Shown here in pieces: positions 1-6,438 of a DNA stretch of 10,010 nucleotides. The DNA is from Roseomonas sp. (GTDB taxonomy: Bacteria > Pseudomonadota > Alphaproteobacteria > Acetobacterales > Acetobacteraceae). The position numbers and the translations under genes are program-made. The stretch lies in the NCBI GenBank assembly GCA_020249415.1, contig JADCFR010000272.1:1-10010 (forward strand). Direction: 5' to 3'. How positions within the stretch are numbered: the first letter of the stretch is position 1; each line of letters opens with the position of its first letter. The notes under the pieces were generated by a model. That model was given only the letters and a program-made list of their open reading frames with translations, did not search any database and was not told the origin of the DNA.

Positions 1-2
1 CC

Positions 3-119
3 GCGCGCCACGGCGTCGCCTGCCCTACCATCACACGCCTGGTTGCGATGATCCATGAATGTGAGGCAGGGGCGCGCCCGGCCTCGGATGACAATTTGCT
101 GGAGCTGATGAAAACCTAG
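3..119 (+). CDS. C-terminal fragment, probable ketopantoate reductase (PanE/ApbA) family
   Basis: An open frame enters from the left edge and stops at TAG 117-119, giving 38 residues that contain HGVACPTITRLVAMIHECEAG and then end in LLELMKT. The 'HGV.CPT...L..MIHE.EAG' pattern, followed by a short polar tail, resembles the last helix of the 2-dehydropantoate 2-reductase C-terminal domain. In that domain a 'GV.TP' turn precedes the final helix. Family members reduce ketopantoate or related 2-oxo acids with NADPH in the cytoplasm. No Rossmann domain or catalytic lysine is visible because the gene begins outside the window, so the assignment rests on this tail alone. It is convergent with the M20 peptidase gene, and the two stop codons overlap in the palindrome CTAG. 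Confidence 0.5.
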   Translation, partial: ARHGVACPTITRLVAMIHECEAGARPASDDNLLELMKT

Positions 120-1261
120 TTCAGCGTCGTCAGCAGCCCCGCCATCAGCTTGGCACGCGGCACCAGGCTATCAATCAGCACATGTTCTTCAAGCGTATGC
201 GCCATGGCACCCTGCACACCAAGCCCATCCAAAGTGGTGATGCCAAGCGCGCCGGTGAAATTGCCATCCGAACCACCGCCGCTTGATTGGTGATTAATGT
301 CAAAGCCAATCGCCTGCGCGATGTCGCGCGCATGGCGATAAAGCGCCAGCACCTTCGCATCAGGCTCCCAAACCGGGCGCGTGACACCGCGTGTCACTTC
401 CAACTGCACATCATTGGTGGAAGAACGCAGCGCGAGCATTTTGGCAACCCCGGCATCAAGGTCTTCCTGGCGCTTGGCCATGGAAAGCGCCTCGGCCTCC
501 GTGGTTGTGGTGACGCAATTCACCCATTGCCCGCCATGCAGAACGCCAACGGAAAAGGTGCAATCCTCGGTGGTCATGTCCTCAATCGTCAGGATCTGGC
601 GGCACATTTCCTTGATCGAACTCCGCCCTTCCGCGAGCCGCGCACCAGCATGGGAAGGCCGGCCCGTGGTCTTCAGATTGAAGCGCGCAATGGCATAGCG
701 CCCGGTCACCACACCGCCATCCGCCCGCGCCGGTTCCGGCACCAGCACAAACCTATGCCGCGCGGCTTCCGCTTCGATCAGGTCGCGCGTGGAGGGACTG
801 CCGATTTCCTCATCGCTGGTCAGCAAGATCGTGATCGGTAGCGGGGTCGCGAGCCTCGCCGCGATGATCTGGCGCATGGCTTCCACCACCAGCACCGTGC
901 CGCCCTTCATGTCCAGAATGCCAGGCCCATAGCAGCGATTGCCGTCGCGCCGGATCGGCAGTTTTTCGAGTGTGCCGATGGGATGCACCGTATCCAGATG
1001 CGCCATCACCAGAATGCCGGGCGCGCCATCGCCGGCTGGGTGCGGGAAGCGTGCGCGCACGCAATCGCCAAGCCCCATGCGCCCCGGAATGCGATCAATC
1101 CGCGCCCCCAGCAGCGCCAGATCGCGGGACGCCAAATCCATCATGCGATTGACCGCCCCCGCATCGAAGGTGGGGCTTTCGCAGGCCGCCCAGCGCATCA
1201 GACGGGCCAGTATGTCATCAGCCTCAAAAGGCAAGGCAAGGGCGGCGGTGGCGTCAGGCAT
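116..1261 (-). CDS. M20 family zinc metallopeptidase (glutamate carboxypeptidase / CPG2-like)
   Basis: This is probably a cytoplasmic di-zinc exopeptidase or amidohydrolase that removes a C-terminal amino acid from a peptide or N-acyl amino acid. Residue numbers below start at the ATG at 1279. The M20 core motifs are all present in order: 'MAHLDTVHP' with the metal His and adjacent Asp (about 94/96), 'GPGILDMKGG' with the bridging Asp (about 123), 'TSDEEIGS' with the catalytic and metal glutamates (about 157/158), 'VPEPA' (about 182), 'GRPSHAG' of the lid/dimerisation domain (about 210), 'SSGGGSDGN', and the terminal metal His in 'GAMAHTLEEHV' (about 361). Length is typical for the family. 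ATG codons exist at 1279 and 1261, and a TTG at 1282. I chose 1261 because the few residues before it look unlike the family N-terminus, but neither ATG has a strong Shine-Dalgarno sequence. It is divergent from the racemase-like gene, which suggests shared work on amino-acid derivatives. The exact substrate is unknown. Confidence 0.9.
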   Translation of the reverse strand: MPDATAALALPFEADDILARLMRWAACESPTFDAGAVNRMMDLASRDLALLGARIDRIPGRMGLGDCVRARFPHPAGDGAPGILVMAHLDTVHPIGTLEKLPIRRDGNRCYGPGILDMKGGTVLVVEAMRQIIAARLATPLPITILLTSDEEIGSPSTRDLIEAEAARHRFVLVPEPARADGGVVTGRYAIARFNLKTTGRPSHAGARLAEGRSSIKEMCRQILTIEDMTTEDCTFSVGVLHGGQWVNCVTTTTEAEALSMAKRQEDLDAGVAKMLALRSSTNDVQLEVTRGVTRPVWEPDAKVLALYRHARDIAQAIGFDINHQSSGGGSDGNFTGALGITTLDGLGVQGAMAHTLEEHVLIDSLVPRAKLMAGLLTTLN

Positions 1262-1373
1262 GGTGTTTTGGCATCCCATCAATGATCACAGATGAAGCCT
1301 GCTGTGCCCGCGCGCATAGGGCAAGGGGGCAACTCGGCAGGGCAGGGGCTTGCTGTTAAGCTGCACCCGAAAC

Positions 1374-1378
1374 GGAGA
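1374..1378 (+). promoter_or_regulatory. Ribosome binding site of the racemase-family gene
   Basis: GGAGA lies 7 nt before the ATG at 1386. It decides the start: the upstream in-frame start at 1350 would place this motif inside the coding sequence. The protein from 1386 also begins with the hydrophobic first strand expected of the family (MRLLIANANTTE). Confidence 0.7.
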
Positions 1379-1385
1379 GACCCCG

Positions 1386-2135
1386 ATGCGCCTGCTGATC
1401 GCCAATGCCAATACCACCGAAGCCATTACCGAAACCTGCGCTGCGGTGGCGCGCGCCGCCGCCGCGCCGGGCACCGAGATCATTGGCGCGACACCGCGCT
1501 TTGGCCCGGCGGTGATCGCAACCCGCGTGGAAAACGTGATCGCCGGCCATGCACTGTTGGAGGCTTTGGCCGAACATGCTGGCCGCGTGGATGCGGTGCT
1601 GCTCGCGGTCAGTTTCGACACCGCCTTGGATGCGGCGCGGCAGATGATGCCCTGCCCGGTGCTGGGCATGACGGAAGCGGCGGCGCTGACCGCCTGCATG
1701 ATGGGCGGGCGCTTTGGCCTGATCACCTTTGGGAATGTGGAGCCCTACCGCGAATTGATCGCGCGCCACGGGCTAACGGCACGGCTCGCGGCGCTGGCTG
1801 GCTTGGATGCCACCCCGCCCGAGGCGCTGGCCAATCCCGAAGGAGTCGCGGAAAAACTGCGCGTCGCGGTGGAAGGCCTGGCGGCGCAGGGCGCGGATTC
1901 CGTGGTGCTGGCCGGCGCAGCGCTGGCCGGCTTTGACCAGCGTTTGGCTGGCCGTGCGGCCTTGCCGCTCTTTGATGGTATTCGTTGCGGCGTGAAGCTC
2001 GCGGAGGCGCTGGTGGCGTTGAACCCGCCACGGGCGCAAAGCGGATCCTATGCCCCACCCCAGGGACGCATCAGCCTTGGCTTGACGCCTAGCCTCGCGG
2101 CGCTGTTACGCGGGGAAGGCAGAGCCTCGGCCTGA
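1386..2135 (+). CDS. Asp/Glu/hydantoin racemase superfamily protein lacking both catalytic cysteines
   Basis: The 249-residue product fits the Asp/Glu/hydantoin racemase fold: two pseudo-symmetric Rossmann-like halves. It opens with MRLLIANANTTEAIT (compare 'I.NPNTS..MT'). It contains 'VDAVLLAVSFDTALDAAR' (69-85), a 'PVLGMTEAA' strand (91-99), 'GRFGLITFG' (108-116), 'GADSVVLAGAALAG' (169-182) and 'PLFDGIRCGVKLAEALV' (194-210). Family racemases use two cysteines, normally in 'ACFGD' and 'LGCAG.A'. Here the aligned positions are Val (about 75) and Gly (about 177). The remaining cysteines (17, 90, 104, 201) are not at those sites. It may therefore not be a two-base racemase: it could be a decarboxylase- or isomerase-like relative, use another residue, or be inactive. 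It is divergent from the M20 peptidase gene and convergent with bamE. Confidence 0.85.
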   Translation: MRLLIANANTTEAITETCAAVARAAAAPGTEIIGATPRFGPAVIATRVENVIAGHALLEALAEHAGRVDAVLLAVSFDTALDAARQMMPCPVLGMTEAAALTACMMGGRFGLITFGNVEPYRELIARHGLTARLAALAGLDATPPEALANPEGVAEKLRVAVEGLAAQGADSVVLAGAALAGFDQRLAGRAALPLFDGIRCGVKLAEALVALNPPRAQSGSYAPPQGRISLGLTPSLAALLRGEGRASA

Positions 2136-2165
2136 CATGCCGCGACCATCGAAGGGCGCAGAAAC

Positions 2166-2675
2166 TCAACGCCCCATTCGCGCCGGGTTATTCATGGTGC
2201 TGGAAGCCGCATCAGCCCCACCCAGGCCCGGCCGCCCAATATTGCCAAATAGCGCCTGGAGGATGTTCCGCTCGGTCCCCGGCACCGGGGTTTCGCGCGA
2301 TACCATCCCGACATCCCGGCCATCCTCGGGCTTCAACTCGCGAATATCCTGCACCACGCCGCGACGGTCGAAGCTGATGGCCACCACCACGCGGTCGCGC
2401 AGCTCAAGATAGCGTCCGGGCATCACCTGGGTAATGCCGCTGATGTAGAACCAATTCTCCTCATCGAAGGTGCCGCGCGCCGTGGGTGGGCCGAGCAAGG
2501 CCAGCACATCGCCGCGGGTCTGCACCCCCTTGGTAACCTGCGAAAGCCTTTCTGGGTCCACCCGATTGCCGCGCGGCACCGGCGGCGGGGCCAGCCTTTC
2601 GCAGGCGCCAAGCGCGAGCGCAGCCAGCATCACCAGGGCGCTTAAGCGGCGCTTGGCGCGCAATTCTTCAGCCAT
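2166..2675 (-). CDS. bamE: Outer membrane protein assembly factor BamE (SmpA/OmlA) lipoprotein
   Basis: BamE is a periplasm-facing outer-membrane lipoprotein of the BAM complex that stabilises BamA-BamD during beta-barrel insertion. The 169-residue product has a basic N-terminus (about 1-10), a hydrophobic segment and the lipobox LGAC, with Cys25 as the lipidated residue. A proline-rich linker follows, then the SmpA/OmlA domain (about 44-114) with 'VTKGVQTRGDVLALLGPP', 'ENWFYIS' and 'VVAISFDRRGVVQDI'. The C-terminal tail contains 'TPVPGTERNILQALFGNIGR', as in the longer alphaproteobacterial versions. The open frame extends far upstream to 2927, but ATG 2675 is chosen because it puts the signal peptide at the N-terminus and has GGGAA shortly upstream. 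It is divergent from the ubiquinol-cytochrome c chaperone gene. Confidence 0.9.
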   Translation of the reverse strand: MAEELRAKRRLSALVMLAALALGACERLAPPPVPRGNRVDPERLSQVTKGVQTRGDVLALLGPPTARGTFDEENWFYISGITQVMPGRYLELRDRVVVAISFDRRGVVQDIRELKPEDGRDVGMVSRETPVPGTERNILQALFGNIGRPGLGGADAASSTMNNPARMGR

Positions 2676-2747
2676 GTCGCGGTTCCCAGCCCAAGATGCC
2701 CTGTTCAAGATTGACCATTCGCCGCTCCGGACCCATGTCCAGGGTCT

Positions 2748-2777
2748 TCGATAGACAGGCTGAGCCTTCGGGGTCAA
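2748..2777 (-). promoter_or_regulatory. Candidate sigma70-type promoter for bamE
   Basis: Reading the minus strand, TTGACC (2777-2772) is followed after 18 nt by TATCGA (2753-2748). The -35 box is close to consensus and the -10 box is a partial match. Transcription would start near 2741, leaving a leader of about 65 nt before bamE. It is the only reasonable -35/-10 pair I found upstream of the gene. It was picked by eye and is unverified. Confidence 0.35.
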
Positions 2778-2793
2778 CCGCTCGTGGTCCGGT

Positions 2794-2820
2794 CGCTGCT
2801 GTCGATTCCCGACAGCAGCG
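2794..2820. repeat. Perfect 11-bp inverted repeat with 5-nt loop
   Basis: CGCTGCTGTCG (2794-2804) is matched exactly by CGACAGCAGCG (2810-2820) around ATTCC. It lies between the divergent bamE and CBP3-type genes, just upstream of the candidate bamE -35 box. Neither strand has a T-run after it, and no gene reads into it from either side, so it is not an ordinary terminator. It could be a binding site for a dimeric regulator, a leader hairpin, or a terminator of an unannotated small transcript. Confidence 0.6.
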
Positions 2821-2841
2821 TGAATCGGCCCACCAAATATA

Positions 2842-2906
2842 GGGCTAGTGGTGCGCGGGGGCAGTTTTGGGTTGGGAAAACTTAGCATGAATCGCACCAC
2901 TGGCTT
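2842..2906 (+). promoter_or_regulatory. Nested stem-loop in the leader of the CBP3-type gene
   Basis: An outer stem pairs 2844-2855 with 2893-2904: twelve pairs including one G·U, extendable by two more G·U pairs to 2842/2906. Inside it a second hairpin pairs AGTTTT (2863-2868) with AAAACT (2877-2882) around an eight-base GGGTTGGG loop. The wobbles are possible only in the plus-strand RNA, which points to a structure in the chaperone transcript rather than the bamE side. The structure ends about 13 nt before the AAGGA at 2919-2923. No known riboswitch class is recognised. Confidence 0.45.
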
Positions 2907-2926
2907 CCGGGTTTGGAAAAGGATCA

Positions 2927-3481
2927 ATGGGTCTACTGAGCGCCTTGCGTCGCCCGCCGCATGAAAGAGCAGGCTTTACCCTTTACGGCGCGGCCGTTGC
3001 CGCCGCCCGTGCACCCTATTTTTACGCTGATCTTGGCGTGCGGGATTCGGTGGAAGGGCGGCTTGATCTGATCCATTTGCATGCCGCGCTGCTGGTCCGC
3101 CGCCTGCGGCGTGATGCCGATACGCGCGGCCCCGCTTTGGCCCAGGCCGTGTTTGACGCGATGTTTTCCGATATGGATGTCAATCTGCGCGAAATGGGTG
3201 TCAGCGATCTGGTGGTCGGCAAGCGCGTGCGTGGGTTGTGGGAAGCGTTTCACGGCCGCGCCACGGCCTATGAAGCCGCGCTGGATGGGGCTGATCCTGC
3301 TGCCATGGCAGCGGCTCTGGCGCGCAATGTCTGGCGCACGGAAGAACCCGGCCCCGCCGCTGAGCGCCTGGCGCGGATCGCCTTCGCCCAGGCGGAAGCC
3401 CTGCAAGCCCAGGATTTCGCCCGGCTTTTGGCCGGTAAGGCGCAGTTTCTGGCGCCGGAAGCCATCGGCGATGCTGCCTGA
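2927..3481 (+). CDS. Ubiquinol-cytochrome c chaperone family protein (CBP3/UQCC1-like)
   Basis: The 184-residue protein belongs to the CBP3 family. In mitochondria these proteins bind cytochrome b and help assemble the bc1 complex (complex III); the bacterial version probably does similar work at the cytoplasmic face of the inner membrane. The family core is recognisable: 'AAVAAARAPYFYADLGVRDSVEGR' (23-45), 'LIHLHAALLVRRLRR' (48-62), and 'FDAMFSDMDVNLREMGVSDLVVGKRVR' (76-102), the most diagnostic stretch. It is largely helical with no signal peptide or membrane segment. Start ATG 2927 has AAGGA a few bases upstream, which is short spacing. The stop overlaps the start of the DUF177 gene by 11 nt, so the two are likely translated together. 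A nested hairpin lies in its leader. Confidence 0.88.
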   Translation: MGLLSALRRPPHERAGFTLYGAAVAAARAPYFYADLGVRDSVEGRLDLIHLHAALLVRRLRRDADTRGPALAQAVFDAMFSDMDVNLREMGVSDLVVGKRVRGLWEAFHGRATAYEAALDGADPAAMAAALARNVWRTEEPGPAAERLARIAFAQAEALQAQDFARLLAGKAQFLAPEAIGDAA

Positions 3482-3980
3482 ATTTTCCCGTCGGCAGCTT
3501 CTGACCGACCCGCCCCAGGCCGGCGTCGCGGAAGTGCTGGAAGCAACGCCGGCCGAATGCGCGGCCCTTGCCAAGCGCTTCGGGATCGAGGCCTTGCGCC
3601 ATTTCAGCGCGCGCTTCACCCGCAAACCCTATCCGGGCGGAGGCCTGATGTTGACCGGGCGCATCAGGGCCGAAGCGGTGCAGCTTTGTGTGGTGAGCCT
3701 GGAGCCGGTGAACGAGCATCTGGACAAGCCCTTCACCCTGGTGGTGCTGCCCCCCGATGGCACGCCTTCCGAAGACCCGGATGGGCCCGATGAGATCGAG
3801 GCTGACGCGACCGGCCATTTCGACCTTGGTGAGGCTTTGGCCGAGGAAGTGTCACTCTCGCTCAACCCTTATCCCCGCGCTGCCGGGGCGCATTTGCCGG
3901 CGGGGCTGGACGAAGAAGCCGAGGCAGCCCCGCGCAACCCCTTCGCCAAGCTGGCCGCGCTGCGGGGTGGCAAGGGCTGA
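3471..3980 (+). CDS. yceD: DUF177 / YceD family protein
   Basis: YceD-family proteins are encoded next to rpmF across bacteria and have been connected with 23S rRNA/large-subunit biogenesis; the molecular role here is inferred from the family and its position. The 169-residue product starts MLPEFSRRQL and carries the alphaproteobacterial DUF177 core: 'GLMLTGRIRAEAVQLCVVSLEPV' (58-80), with the conserved Cys73 before the LEP turn. An acidic loop (about 100-112) follows, then 'DLGEALAEEVSLSLNPYPR' (118-136). The C-terminus 'NPFAKLAALRGGKG' is a common family ending. Start ATG 3471 lies inside the end of the upstream gene (11-nt overlap), with GGAAG 9 nt before it. The frame is open further upstream, but that part overlaps the chaperone gene and shows no family similarity. 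Confidence 0.85.
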   Translation: MLPEFSRRQLLTDPPQAGVAEVLEATPAECAALAKRFGIEALRHFSARFTRKPYPGGGLMLTGRIRAEAVQLCVVSLEPVNEHLDKPFTLVVLPPDGTPSEDPDGPDEIEADATGHFDLGEALAEEVSLSLNPYPRAAGAHLPAGLDEEAEAAPRNPFAKLAALRGGKG

Positions 3981-4002
3981 GCAAGCCCCATCCCATGCTT
4001 GC
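3981..4002 (+). repeat. Short hairpin directly after the DUF177 stop codon
   Basis: GCAAGC (3981-3986) pairs with GCTTGC (3997-4002) around a 10-nt loop, immediately after the TGA at 3978-3980. No T-run follows. It could slow 3'-end decay or attenuate reading into rpmF; as a terminator it is weak. Confidence 0.35.
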
Positions 4003-4079
4003 GCCCCGGTGAAGCCGGTGCTAAGTGCCCGCCCTTGTTCAAATCCACAGTTACGTTTGAGTGAAAGAGACCCGGCGCC

Positions 4080-4280
4080 ATGGCCGTTCCGAAAAGAAAG
4101 ACCTCGCCTTCCCGCCGCGGCATGCGCCGCAGCCATGAAGCGCTTTCCACCTCCGCGCATCATGAATGCCCGAATTGCGGCGAATTGAAGCGCCCGCACC
4201 ATGTCTGCTCCCATTGCGGCTATTATGATGGCCGTGAAGTGGTAGCGGCGGATCGCCTGAAGCCGGCCGTCCGGCTCTGA
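4080..4280 (+). CDS. rpmF: 50S ribosomal protein L32
   Basis: A small basic protein of the large ribosomal subunit. The 66-residue product begins [19 protein letters not shown], the near-invariant L32 N-terminus. It then carries a zinc-ribbon with cysteines at 30, 33, 43 and 46 (CPNC and CSHC), so this is the cysteine-containing C+ form. The tail '[10 protein letters not shown]' is typical. A purine-rich GAAAGAGA (4062-4069) precedes the ATG with slightly long spacing. It lies between yceD and plsX, a classical arrangement. The 99-nt gap upstream leaves room for its own promoter, but I could not identify one convincingly. A small GC-rich hairpin (4261-4276) covers the last codons. Confidence 0.95.
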   Translation: MAVPKRKTSPSRRGMRRSHEALSTSAHHECPNCGELKRPHHVCSHCGYYDGREVVAADRLKPAVRL

Positions 4281-4313
4281 TCCCCCGCTTCCCAGGGCGC
4301 CGAGGCTCCCGCG

Positions 4314-5363
4314 ATGGCTGATACGGGGTCCGCTTTTTCTCTGGCAATTGATGCCATGGGTGGGGATGCGGCGCCTGAGGTCGTGCTCGATGGTCTGGAA
4401 TTGGCCGCCGAGCGGCACCCGCAGGCGCGTTTCCTGCTGGTGGGTGATGAGGCACGTGTTGGTGGCGCCTTGGCGCGGCGCAAGCGGGCCGCGAAGGTAT
4501 GCAGCCTGCGCCATGCGCCGGAAGTTGTCTCGGGTGATCTGAAGCCAACCGCGGCCTTGCGCATGCGCGGGTCTTCCATGCGAATTGCCATTGATGCGGT
4601 CGCGGCCGGTGAAGCGGCGGGCATTGTTTCGGCTGGGAATACCGGGGCGCTAATGGCGCTTGCGAAAATCGTCATCAAGACCATGCCGGAGATTGATCGG
4701 CCCGCGCTGGCGGCGATTGGTCCTTCGGCGCGCGGTGATGTCGTGCTGCTCGATCTTGGCGCCAATGTGCAATGTGATGCGCGCAATTTGGTGGAATTTG
4801 CCATCATGGGTGACGCTTTCGCGCGTGTGGCGCTGGGGCTTACCACGCCAAGCATTGGCCTGTTGAATGTGGGCAGTGAGGAATTGAAAGGCGATGACCG
4901 CGTGCGCGCGGCAGCCGAGATTCTGCGCGATTCGCATGTGGGCACTCAGTTCCGCGGCTTTATCGAAGGCCATGACATCACCGCCGGCACGGTGGATGTG
5001 GTGGTGACAGATGGTTTTACCGGCAATGTGGCGCTGAAGACCGGCGAAGGGGCGCTGAAGCTCATGCGCGATTTGCTGCGCCAGGTCTTTACCAGCAGCG
5101 TGCCCGCCAGGCTTGGCTATCTGCTGGCGCGCCCCGCCTTGGATCGGCTGCGCGAATGGATGGACCCGCGCCGCTATAATGGCGCGATCCTGCTGGGGCT
5201 GAATGGCGTGGTGGTGAAATCCCATGGCGGGACGGATGCGCTTGGCTTCGCCCATGCCGTGGATGTGGCCATGGATATGGTAACGCATGGCTATAATGAT
5301 CGGATCAGGGATGGTTTTGACCGGCTTGCGGGCCGCAATAGGCTGGCGCCTTCGCCAAACTGA
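4314..5363 (+). CDS. plsX: Phosphate acyltransferase PlsX
   Basis: PlsX converts acyl-ACP and phosphate to acyl-phosphate, the acyl donor that PlsY uses for the first step of phospholipid synthesis. It is a soluble, peripherally membrane-associated enzyme. The 349-residue length is normal for the family. Signature segments are 'IDAMGGDAAPEVV' (12-24), 'SAGNTGALMAL' (106-116), 'LDLGAN' (146-151), 'IGLLNVGSEELKG' (181-193), 'VTDGFTGNVALKTGEG' (231-246) and 'VVKSHGGTDALGF' (300-312). ATG 4314 has GAGG 8 nt upstream. It follows rpmF after 33 nt and precedes fabH by 14 nt, so transcription as one unit is likely. This ties phospholipid entry to fatty-acid initiation. Confidence 0.97.
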   Translation: MADTGSAFSLAIDAMGGDAAPEVVLDGLELAAERHPQARFLLVGDEARVGGALARRKRAAKVCSLRHAPEVVSGDLKPTAALRMRGSSMRIAIDAVAAGEAAGIVSAGNTGALMALAKIVIKTMPEIDRPALAAIGPSARGDVVLLDLGANVQCDARNLVEFAIMGDAFARVALGLTTPSIGLLNVGSEELKGDDRVRAAAEILRDSHVGTQFRGFIEGHDITAGTVDVVVTDGFTGNVALKTGEGALKLMRDLLRQVFTSSVPARLGYLLARPALDRLREWMDPRRYNGAILLGLNGVVVKSHGGTDALGFAHAVDVAMDMVTHGYNDRIRDGFDRLAGRNRLAPSPN

Positions 5364-5377
5364 TGTAGCTTAGCGCC

Positions 5378-6358
5378 ATGGTCATGCGTGCCTTGATCGC
5401 CGGCTGCGGCGGCTACCTTCCCCCCTTGCGGCTTTCCAATGATGAATTGGCGGCGCGCCATGGGCTTGAAACTTCTGATGCCTGGATTCAGGAACGCACG
5501 GGGATCAAATACCGCCATGTCGCGGCACCTGATGAAGCGGCTTCCGATCTGGCCGCTGCCGCCGCGCGCGCGGCACTTGCGGATGCGGGGGTGGAGGCTT
5601 CCAAGGTTGATGGCATCATCGTGGCCACCACGACGCCTGATTCAGGCTTTCCCGCCACTGCCGCGCGGGTGCAGGCCAAGATCGGTGCTGGCCCTGGCTT
5701 TGCGTTTGACATCACCGCGGCCTGTACCGGTTTCATCTATGGGCTTTCCATCGCTGAAGCGATGATGCGCGCTGGCCATGCACGGCATGTGCTGGTGATC
5801 GGCGCTGAGGTCTATTCGCGCATCATGGATTGGACCGATCGCGGCACTTGCGTGCTGTTCGGCGATGGCGCCGGCGCGGTGCTGCTGAGCGCCGGCGAAG
5901 GGGCCGGGACCAACAAGGATCGTGGCCTGCTTTCAACCCATCTGCATGCCGATGGTCGGCATGGCGATATCCTGTTTGTCGAAGGCGGCGCCGGTTCCAC
6001 CGGTGGCACGGGATTGCTGCGCATGTCGGGCAAGGAAGTCTTCCGCCATGCGGTGTCCAAATTGGCCGCGGTAGTAGATGAGGCTTTGGCCGCCAATGGC
6101 CTGACCCATGCCGATATTGATTGGCTGGTGCCGCATCAGGCCAATCAGCGCATCATTGAAGCCATGGGTAAGAAATTGCACCTGCAACCGGGGCGTGTGG
6201 TGGTGACGGTGGACCGGCACGCCAATACCTCGGCTGCGTCCATCCCGCTGGCACTGGCTGAGGCGCGGGGCGATGGGCGGATCAAGCATGGCGATCTGGT
6301 TGTGATGGAAGCGATTGGCGGGGGGCTGACCTGGGGGTCCGCCATTGCGCGTTTCTGA
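5378..6358 (+). CDS. fabH: 3-oxoacyl-ACP synthase III (KAS III, FabH)
   Basis: FabH condenses acetyl-CoA with malonyl-ACP to begin type II fatty-acid synthesis in the cytoplasm. The 326-residue product has the thiolase-like fold with the full triad: Cys116 in 'AACTGFIYGL', His253 in 'VPHQANQRI', and Asn283 in 'HANTSAASIP'. Other family marks are 'WIQERTGIKYRH' (36-47), 'FGDGAGAVLL' (161-170) and the C-terminal 'EAIGGGLTWGSAIARF'. ATG codons occur at 5378 and 5384; neither has a clear Shine-Dalgarno sequence. The second would give the usual short N-terminus before the first strand (RALIAGCGGYLP), so 5384 is possible. It is tightly linked to plsX and is probably translated from the same message. 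Confidence 0.97.
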   Translation: MVMRALIAGCGGYLPPLRLSNDELAARHGLETSDAWIQERTGIKYRHVAAPDEAASDLAAAAARAALADAGVEASKVDGIIVATTTPDSGFPATAARVQAKIGAGPGFAFDITAACTGFIYGLSIAEAMMRAGHARHVLVIGAEVYSRIMDWTDRGTCVLFGDGAGAVLLSAGEGAGTNKDRGLLSTHLHADGRHGDILFVEGGAGSTGGTGLLRMSGKEVFRHAVSKLAAVVDEALAANGLTHADIDWLVPHQANQRIIEAMGKKLHLQPGRVVVTVDRHANTSAASIPLALAEARGDGRIKHGDLVVMEAIGGGLTWGSAIARF

Positions 6359-6377
6359 GATTTCATGCGGCAGGCGG

Positions 6378-6406
6378 TTGACGCCGCCGCGGGAAGCCGG
6401 TTTGCT
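6378..6406 (+). promoter_or_regulatory. Candidate promoter upstream of ihfA
   Basis: TTGACG (6378-6383) has a good -35 appearance. A TTTGCT hexamer (6401-6406) lies 17 nt further on and is a poor -10 match. The 80-nt fabH-ihfA gap is the largest gap after rpmF and could carry a separate promoter for the nucleoid protein and its regulator. The TTGACG also lies in the loop of a small GGCGG/CCGCC inverted repeat. The call is weak. Confidence 0.25.
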
Positions 6407-6438
6407 GTAGGGAACAGGGATAAATCGGGGCGGGGTCA

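Noticed and set aside
287..841. 184-residue plus-strand open frame opposite the M20 peptidase gene
   Set aside because: It overlaps all M20 catalytic motifs on the other strand and has no recognisable family features.
2154..2174. GGGCG/CGCCC inverted repeat between the racemase-like gene and bamE, as a terminator
   Set aside because: Only five pairs with an 11-nt loop and no T-run; partly inside the bamE stop region.
2838..2843. TATAGG as a -10 box for the CBP3-type gene
   Set aside because: No acceptable -35 box lies 16-18 nt upstream; 2815-2820 reads GCAGCG.
2676..2927. N-terminal extension of the bamE frame up to 2927
   Set aside because: It would place the lipoprotein signal about 100 residues into the protein. 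ATG 2675 gives a normal lipobox at Cys25.
4261..4276. AGCCGG/CCGGCT hairpin at the end of rpmF as a terminator
   Set aside because: It is short and inside coding sequence, without a T-run. plsX follows closely with its own ribosome binding site, so read-through is more likely.
4650..5288. 212-residue minus-strand open frame opposite plsX
   Set aside because: It is antisense to a fully supported plsX. Its composition is rich in His, Arg and Gln, as expected from a shadow frame in GC-rich DNA.
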